From contig OY992538.1 of NCBI GenBank assembly GCA_963921195.1, positions 7,774,330 to 7,838,329 of the forward strand: 64,000 nucleotides of DNA, read 5' to 3'. The notes under the pieces were generated by a model. That model made no database searches. It was not told the DNA's origin and worked only from the letters and a program-made list of their open reading frames with translations. Below, piece after piece: positions 59,101 through 64,000 of the stretch. The DNA is from Pegoplata infirma. Lineage: Eukaryota > Arthropoda > Insecta > Diptera > Anthomyiidae. The number at the start of each line of letters is the position of its first letter. The first letter of the stretch is position 1. The translations under genes were made by a program, and so were the position numbers.

Positions 59101-61761
59101 TAATCATGATTCGGATTAAAAGGTGTACGGTTGATATAATTATATAAAATTATATGAGGGTCAATACAAAATTTGTTTTTCTGTATAATTTAATATAAAA
59201 TTATATATATCCTATTCTGTTCCATATATAACACTATATGTTTCCATTTAATCAACAATTTTCAAAGTTTTTAAGGCAAAGTATAAGAAACTTTTTAAAA
59301 TGTTCCTAAACATTTCCTTGTTAGGGTTATGTATATCACCTATCTGGTTCGAAGCGTACCCGAACATTTTTTTGTTTAAGAAAATTATATGTTTGGTGAA
59401 TGTATCGTTGACCTGTGGTGTGTCTCAACCCAAACCAAAAAACACCAGGATTTTACATGTTTTTGTGCAATTAGATCTAATTAGATCCACTAATATATGG
59501 CAATGTCTGGTCAAAACTCGGATGAAATTGCGTATAAATATATGTATATTGTGTTACATACCATTATATATTGTATCATATAAAAATTTTTACTCAGGAT
59601 GAACCAATTTTTTTCCAATTTCAATAGGCTTCGTGCTTGGGCCACAAGAAGCTTAAATTTCAAATTTCAAGTCAATTGATTGAAAATTGCGACCTGTATC
59701 GTGCTTATACCGATAGATGGACAGACGGACGGACGGACTAAGAAGTTTTTAACTAAATTCTAAAAAGATAAATATGAGTTTTTAACTAAATTCTAAGAAG
59801 TCTGGGATCGGACCACATGGGTCCAGCCCTCATGGTTCCAGACTCCATGGGTCCAGACTCCATGGGTCCATACTCCATGGGTCCAGCCCCCATTGGGTTC
59901 AGACCCGATGGGTCGTTAAGGGTCGCCATAGATTTAGATTCAAAATTTACATCCGTTTTGCTCTACCATGCTTAGTTTTTGAGATACGGGAATTTGGGGT
60001 CTAATAGGGTTTTGTGGGTCTTGAGATTTCGCCATTTTCAAATTTTTAACTAAATTCTAAGAAATTTTAACTAAGTTTTAAGAAGTTTTAACTAAAATCT
60101 ATAAAAAAAACAAATACGAGCTTTTAACTTAATTCTAAAATTTTTTAACCAAAGAAGTTTTAACTTAATTCTAAAATGTTTTTACAAAATTCTAAGAAGT
60201 TGTTCACTAAATTCTAAGAAAACAAATATGAGTTTTTGACTAAATTCTAAGAAATTTTTAACTTACTTCTCAGAAGTTTAAACTAAATTCTAAGAAGTTT
60301 TAACTCAATCCTAAGAATTTTTTTTTTACCAAAAATTAAAATCTTTAGAAGTTTTCAACTAAATTCTAAGAAGTCCGCTTTCTCAATTCAAAGAAATGAA
60401 ATTCGGTGAAGTAGTAAATTTTAAACTAAACTTGTAGTAAATTTTAACTAAACTTGAACTAAATTTTGTGTGAACATACATTTAAGAAATGTGGCTTAAA
60501 AATAAATATATGTTTCTTAGATTTGGGTAAAATTTCTTTGGCAGTAAGAATTTGTTTCCTTATATTTAAGAAGTCCATTTTAGGAAAATTATGAACTATT
60601 TAAAAGTGCATGAACTAAAATTTTTTCCTCATTTTTAGAAAAATTTCCCATTTTTTAGGTAAATTTAACTGAATTTAAGGAAATTTCATGAAAAATTTTT
60701 GAAGAAATTTTTGCCTTAATTTTAGTTATGTCTTTTTTTCAGTGTAGAAAAGATTCGGCACAGCCGAATATAACAATTTCCTTTTTTTTATTAATTTAAT
60801 TTGTTAATTATTTATTTAATTAAATTTATTTAAATTTTCTATTTCAGAGCACACCTGGGTTTCTACAAATATCTTTGATGACTTACCACCTTTTGCCATT
60901 CATGCCGGTCATGATACCGATGGTGATCCAATTTATGTTGGCCGTGCCTATCACAATGGCGATATGTTGCCAGCCAAGGTTATACCAAACAAGAAACAAG
61001 CTTACGTAGCCTGGGGTGGTGAAGAACACAATAAACACGATATTGAAATTTTAACAGGCCATCATTATGGTAAGTGCAAGGAAAATCTCATGTGTTTAAA
61101 AAATTAATAAATTTACATTTCAATTTTAGTATGGATTCCCAGCAGTGGTGGTCATGTTCCTCCTCATGCCTTGCGTGTAGGTCAAACTGGTGATGGTGAG
61201 CCCTTGTATGTTGGTCGTGGTCATTGGTCTGGCAGTTTGACACCCGGTAAAATTCATCCTTCTCATGGTTGTTTGTACATTCCATATGGTGGTGGTGAAC
61301 ACAAATTGGAACATTATGAAGTTTTAGTACAACCTGAAACCTGGGTTTCCTCATCGGGTGGCAACATTATTCCTGGCACCATTCATGCCGGTCATGATGC
61401 TGATGGTACCCCAATTTATGTTGGTCGTGCCTATCATGACGGTGATTTGTTGCCAGCTAAGGTAATTCCCAGCAAGGGGTGTGCCTATGTTGCCTATGGC
61501 GGTCAAGAACATGTTAAACATGATTTTGAGTTATTGGCTGGTTACGGTTATGGCTGGGTACCCGATTCCAATGGCAGTGTACCACCAGGTGCTGTTGTCT
61601 GTGGCCGTACTTCTGATGGTGAACCCTTGTATATTGGTCGTGGTCATTTCTCTGGCAGTTTGACACCTGGCAAAATTCATCCTTCCCATGGTTGTTTGTA
61701 CATTCCCTTCGGTGGTCAAGAAGTGCGTATCCACGACTATGATGTTTTAGTTAGAGCTTAA
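50130..61761 (+). CDS. Four-DM9-repeat protein (285 residues)
   Basis: Exons 50130-50133, 60848-61069 and 61130-61761 join in frame to a protein starting MEHTWVSTNIF. Four DM9 repeats fill it: residues 4-75, 76-145, 146-216 and 217-285. Repeats 1 and 3 share GHDxDGxPIYVGRAYH and LPAKVIP; repeats 2 and 4 share GRGHxSGSLTPGKIHPSHG and CLYIP. This A-B-A-B layout equals two copies of the two-repeat unit of oyster CGL1, whose mannose-contacting Asp and Lys (recalled) correspond to the DxDG Asp and PAK/PGK Lys, all kept here. No signal peptide, so probably cytosolic. A 60-bp intron splits the first and second repeats; the first intron is 10,714 bp. It is divergent from the six-repeat DM9 gene. Orthology to a named fly gene is not claimed. 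Confidence 0.9.
50134..51246. other. 5' part of DM9 intron 1, no repeat recognised
   Basis: Unlike most of this intron, these 1.1 kb show no transposon ends. It could hold regulatory sequence retained next to the promoter, but I see no specific motif cluster. Confidence 0.35.
52538..53832. mobile_element. CCCAGTAAAAACTT-ended element, 2-bp duplication AT (1.3 kb)
   Basis: CCCAGTAAAAACTT and AAGTTTTTACTGGG are perfect inverse ends, AT on both sides. ATTACCAAGTAATGAG sub-terminal motifs and TAACTCATTATT/TAATGAG repeats near both ends. It interrupts a unit of the surrounding foldback element. Confidence 0.75.
52922..53290 (+). pseudogene. Decayed reading frame inside the CCCAGTAAAAACTT element
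   Basis: One frame gives EIEQVHVERVYFKSNQAGK, a TGA, KYILEPRRKGHLAT, a TAG, then TTAAQPMETALNTIFSLYK. A neighbouring frame is open from 52940 to 53188. The local base composition is much less AT-rich than its flanks. It looks like eroded coding sequence of the element; no family recognised. Confidence 0.4.
54804..55982 (-). mobile_element. DINE-1-like element, copy G
   Basis: On the minus strand it starts TTTTTATACCCTCCACTC, has GTCCGTCCGTCCGTCTG (55815-55833), and ends with a hairpin ATTCGGCCATTTCGAAT followed by ACTTGTTTT. Same subfamily as 2783-3411. Open frames here are by-products. Confidence 0.75.
55983..56795. other. Intronic sequence, old repeat remnants
   Basis: Nothing recognised to about 56665; 56666-56795 is a fragment of the AACTAAAAACTGGGAAAATT-type MITE (compare 42160-42276). 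Confidence 0.4.
57021..57745. mobile_element. CCCAGCAAAACTT-ended element, 2-bp duplication AA, empty site known
   Basis: CCCAGCAAAACTT and AAGTTTTGCTGGG are perfect inverse ends. Copy A reads GGGACTAAGTCCAAAAATGG; here GGACTAA and AAGTCCAAAAATGG are split by the element, so AA was duplicated. Sub-terminal ATTACCAAATAAGG and CATTACCAAAG. Confidence 0.88.
58383..58457 (-). repeat. tRNA-derived module 1 of 3
   Basis: Minus strand: TAGCACGGTGGTAGTG (A-box) then GCGGGTTCGATGC (B-box). Very similar to the next two modules. Confidence 0.55.
58562..58636 (-). repeat. tRNA-derived module 2 of 3
   Basis: Minus strand: TAGCACGGTGGTAGTGTGC, then CCGGGTTCTATGC in the B-box position. The downstream ATATATTTAT flank is shared with module 1. 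Confidence 0.5.
58843..58911 (-). repeat. tRNA-derived module 3 of 3
   Basis: Minus strand: TAGCACGGTGGTAGTGTGCC, then GCGGGTTCGCTGCC. The flank TTTATAAAGTGTCTGT is shared with module 2. Confidence 0.5.
59739..60745. repeat. CTAAATTCTAAG-type composite repeat before DM9 exon 2
   Basis: Same content and order as 43100-44565, including the CTCTACCATGCTTAGTTTTTGA module and a cluster of CATGGGTCCAGACTC repeats (59805-59905). It ends about 100 bases before the acceptor of exon 2. Confidence 0.55.
60746..60777 (+). mobile_element. DINE-1-like 3' end fragment
   Basis: AAGATTCGGCACAGCCGAAT is the 3' hairpin of copy E (39505-39524), without the rest of the element. Confidence 0.5.
60848..61069 (+). 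CDS. Four-repeat DM9 gene, exon 2: repeat 1
   Basis: Starts after TATTTCAG with AG CAC ACC TGG and ends CATCATTATG|GTAAGT. It encodes the whole first repeat, DDLPPFAIHAGHDTDG to IEILTGHHY. Codon use is less A/T-biased than the surrounding repeats. Confidence 0.93.
61130..61761 (+). CDS. Four-repeat DM9 gene, exon 3: repeats 2-4 and stop
   Basis: Starts after CAATTTTAG, completing a split Val codon (VWIPSSGG), and ends VLVRA-stop (TAA 61759-61761). Three DM9 repeats follow without gaps. Confidence 0.95.
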
Positions 61762-61847
61762 AAATGTTAAGGCTTTCTAGAAAAAAAACCCAGGTGTTAT
61801 TTGAAAACAATTTTAATTTTTAAACATTTTTGTTATGATTTTTATTT

Positions 61848-61853
61848 AATAAA
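61848..61853 (+). terminator. Poly(A) signal of the four-repeat DM9 gene
   Basis: AATAAA 87 bases after the stop codon, followed by AT-rich sequence. Confidence 0.55.
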
Positions 61854-62390
61854 ATAATTTAATTTAATTTTTTCCATAATGGAAAATATAAAATATTTTG
61901 TAATATTTTTTTTTTAAGTTTATCAAAACATTTGAACTTATTAAGAAAATTAGTAGTTAACCAGGCTTTTTGCACCCGCACATAAAAAAATATTGAGAAA
62001 AACAATTTGAATTAATAATGGTTTAAATTTAAAAAAAAAAAATTAAGTACTTTTTTAATTGACGCCATTAAATATTTTTTCAAAAGTTGAAACTTTTACG
62101 TCCGTTTGACTTGGTACGTCACATTAAAATATTAACACAATTAAAATATTACTTAAAAAAATCGTAAAATTTTAAGTAAAGTTTTAATTGTAATAATTTA
62201 AAATTTACTCAATATTTTTTAGTATTCAAAATTTACTAAAATTTTTTGTTTCTCTGTGCGGCTTTGCAGGTATTGTACGAAATCACAAAAAATTTATATA
62301 TTACAACAATAATGTCTTTCGGGACTTAAAATGAGAGAGACCTTCCCACAAACTAGGGATGAGAAACGGGGTCAACTTCAAAAAATCCCA
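61854..62390. other. AT-rich 3' flank of the DM9 gene
   Basis: No gene or repeat family recognised. TAGGGATGAGAAACGG at 62354 resembles a hAT end (compare TAGGGATGAG at 17162), but no partner end is visible before the window edge. Confidence 0.35.
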
Positions 62391-63179
62391 CACTCAAAAT
62401 AATAACTCTGTAAAATACTCTGTAAAATGACTGTAATCTCAATTCAACAGATATTTGACAGAGTTTTCTGTCAAAATACAGATTTAAAGAAAATACTTTG
62501 TATTTTGTTGTGACAAAAAACAAAGTTTCCTCTGTTATATTACTTTTTACTTTGTAATCTTAATTTAACAGATAATTAACAGAGTTTTCTGCTAAAATAC
62601 AGAAAATACTTCGTACTTTTTTATAACCAAAAAAGTTTTGTGTTTTGAGTAGTTTTTGTTTTTGTTACCAAACATCAAAATTTTTTATGTATATTTTTTT
62701 TTTTTTTGAGAAAAAGTAGCAAAAAAAGTTATCAAAAATTTTTTTCAGAACTCTTATAAAAATTTTACAAAATAACATGCAACTAAACTCTGTAAATTTA
62801 CAGAGTTTTTTCTGTAAATTTTTTTTTGCATCAAATGTATTTTACAAATATATGTAAATTTACATAGTTTTCTTTGCTAAATGGTGGTTTATTTAACTAA
62901 TGTTTTACTAGAAACTCTGTAAATTAACAAGTTTTTTTTGTCCAAATCATTTTACAGAGTTTTATAGTTAAATAACAGAGTTTTCTCTGTAAAAAAGCTT
63001 TCATATTTAACCAATATTTTACTATAAACTCTGTAAATTAACAATTTTTTTCTGTCAAAATCATTTTACAGAGTTTTTTAGTAAAATTACCAAGAAATGT
63101 TGTTAGCTGGAAAAGTATGGTGTACTCTGTTAAATTAGCAGAGTTTTTCTGTAATTTAACAGAGTTATTATTTTGAGTG
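62391..63179. mobile_element. CACTCAAAATAATA-ended element with AACTCTGT sub-terminal repeats
   Basis: The termini CACTCAAAATAATAACTCTG and CAGAGTTATTATTTTGAGTG are perfect inverse (20 bp). CA lies on both sides. ACAGAGTTTT or its inverse occurs more than ten times inside. The ends match 44657. Confidence 0.7.
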
Positions 63180-63869
63180 CAGGATTCGGGATTTTGAAAT
63201 CGAAATTTCGGGATCCCGGGATTTTTGGGGTTTTTTCGGGATTCGGTTTTTTTTTTGGTGATTTTCTAACAAATTTTCCAAGTTCGATTTCAATCGTTCT
63301 AAAGACTCTTATGTAAGTTTTATGCGGTCGCAAATCCTTTTTATACACACTCCAAAAAAATTAACTAAATAATTGGAAAATTTAAAAAAATCAAGGAAAA
63401 TTGATTATGATATGGCTCCATTGCCATGTTTTGTAATCTTAAAAAAGTCTGCAAAAAATTAATGTAATCTTAAAAAATCTCTTACCCATTTATTGAATAA
63501 GAAAATTTACAGATTCCTGTTTTCGCATAAGCGTATATAAGTTATCGCTATTAAGCTATTGCAATTTTAACATATAAATCATTTTAAAAGCAAAATGTCA
63601 ATATTTTTCCCGTAGAATTCAAACGTGTTTTTGCAAAAATTTGTTTAATTTTTCACGAACATTTTAGAGTCTAAATACTAAATTATATGCGCTAAATTTT
63701 GTATGGGACAAACGTGGAAATTCTCAAGCCCTTTGTAAAATTTCGTAAAAAAATATCCGTTTTCACCAAAACTGTACCATTTAAAATTATATTTTAGAAG
63801 TTATCATTTGTATTTCTAATGAAATAAAATAGTAGTATATTTTTAAATATCAAATTTTTTTCGGAAAAA
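63180..63869. other. Short GGGATTCGG-rich stretch and AT-rich flank
   Basis: 63182-63250 has repeated CGGGATTTT and a CGGGATCCCG palindrome; 63345-63420 begins another AACTAAATAATTGGAAAA-type MITE. No gene recognised. Confidence 0.35.
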
Positions 63870-63884
63870 CTTCCAATCGAAAAT

Positions 63885-64000
63885 TTTCGATAGTAAATTT
63901 TTCTATAGACAATTTTTGATAGTAAATTTTTCTATAGAAAATTTTCGATAGTAAATTTTTCTATAGAAAACTTTTGATAGTAAATTTTTCTATAGAAAAT
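63885..64000 (+). repeat. 29-bp tandem repeat running off the right edge
   Basis: TAGTAAATTTTTCTATAG and AAAATTTTCGA alternate in four near-identical 29-base units, continuing past position 64000. The CTATAGAAAA core echoes the 35-bp satellite. Confidence 0.75.

Larger units (their letters stand above)
58060..59598. mobile_element. CCCAAGTAAAAAT-ended element, 2-bp duplication AT, empty site known
   Basis: CCCAAGTAAAAAT and ATTTTTACTCAGG are inverse at 11 of 13. Copy A reads CTTAACATGGACCGATTTT; here CTTAACAT and ATGAACCAATTTT flank the element, so AT was duplicated. It contains a TA-flanked element with three tRNA-like modules. Confidence 0.82.
56796..59738 (-). mobile_element. DINE-1-like element, copy F, with two nested insertions
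   Basis: Pieces 56796-57020, 57746-58059 and 59599-59738 align in order with copy A (656-1368). The hairpin CGGTCTTGACCA-type 3' end is at the left; the right end stops inside the (GGAC)n tract, where the next repeat begins. Confidence 0.8.

Noticed and set aside
59300..59602. 100-residue open frame as a gene
   Set aside because: It lies across the end of the CCCAAGT element and into the DINE-1 copy, has no family features and no splice support.

Overview
This is a 64 kb piece of an insect nuclear genome, very AT-rich and repeat-rich, most likely from a higher fly (Cyclorrhapha, probably a calyptrate such as a blow fly or house-fly relative). The evidence is short GTAAGT..TTTCAG introns of 59-66 bp, fly-type protein families (an Mdr49-like ABC transporter and DM9-repeat proteins), and many interspersed elements built like Drosophila DINE-1/INE-1/mini-me: TATACCC ends, a (GTCY)n tract, and a 3' hairpin followed by ACTTGTTTT. 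The fly assignment is inference from these features; no species is claimed.

Only three host genes can be supported. (1) 4925-11629, minus strand: the first six coding exons (781 residues) of a full ABC-B transporter closest to Drosophila Mdr49. They cover transmembrane domain 1, nucleotide-binding domain 1 and the start of transmembrane domain 2; the rest lies beyond the left edge. (2) 29717-38211, minus strand: a 622-residue protein with six DM9 repeats and a 150-residue Pro/Tyr-rich linker. (3) 50130-61761, plus strand: a 285-residue protein made of four DM9 repeats. The two DM9 genes are head to head, about 12 kb apart. Each appears to begin with a tiny coding exon, ATGG, spliced across a long transposon-filled intron (6.6 kb and 10.7 kb). 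DM9 proteins bind mannose-type glycans in oysters and respond to Plasmodium in mosquitoes, so these are probably cytosolic recognition or vesicle-associated proteins. The Mdr49-like protein is a plasma-membrane drug/lipid exporter. No functional link between the transporter and the DM9 genes is visible.

Nearly everything else is transposon-derived, mostly short non-autonomous elements nested in each other. Several boundaries are exact: hAT-type elements with 8-bp duplications (14145-14947, 17162-17736, 26366-28449, 34261-34731, 36962-37694 with 37297-37642 inside it), Tc1/mariner-type elements flanked by TA (44071-44289, 34757-35031, 31841-33259, 51247-54373 and others), a Harbinger-like MITE flanked by TTA (25060-25188), DINE-1-like elements, tRNA-derived SINE-like modules, and one LINE 3' fragment.

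The most interesting non-host signal is a group of at least seven elements whose ends read CCC(A/G/T)AG(C/T)AAAA or a close variant and which are flanked by a 2-bp duplication (TA, AA, AT or CA). Two of these sit inside DINE-1 copies where a related uninterrupted copy gives the empty site. One of them (45769-48918) carries a spliced gene fragment with an intact 66-bp intron and a roughly 2-kb array of a 35-bp palindromic repeat that reverses orientation near its right end. Also notable are a 121-bp perfect inverted repeat (33415-33681) with a hammerhead-like loop, and three tRNA-like modules stacked inside a four-level transposon nest (56796-59738).
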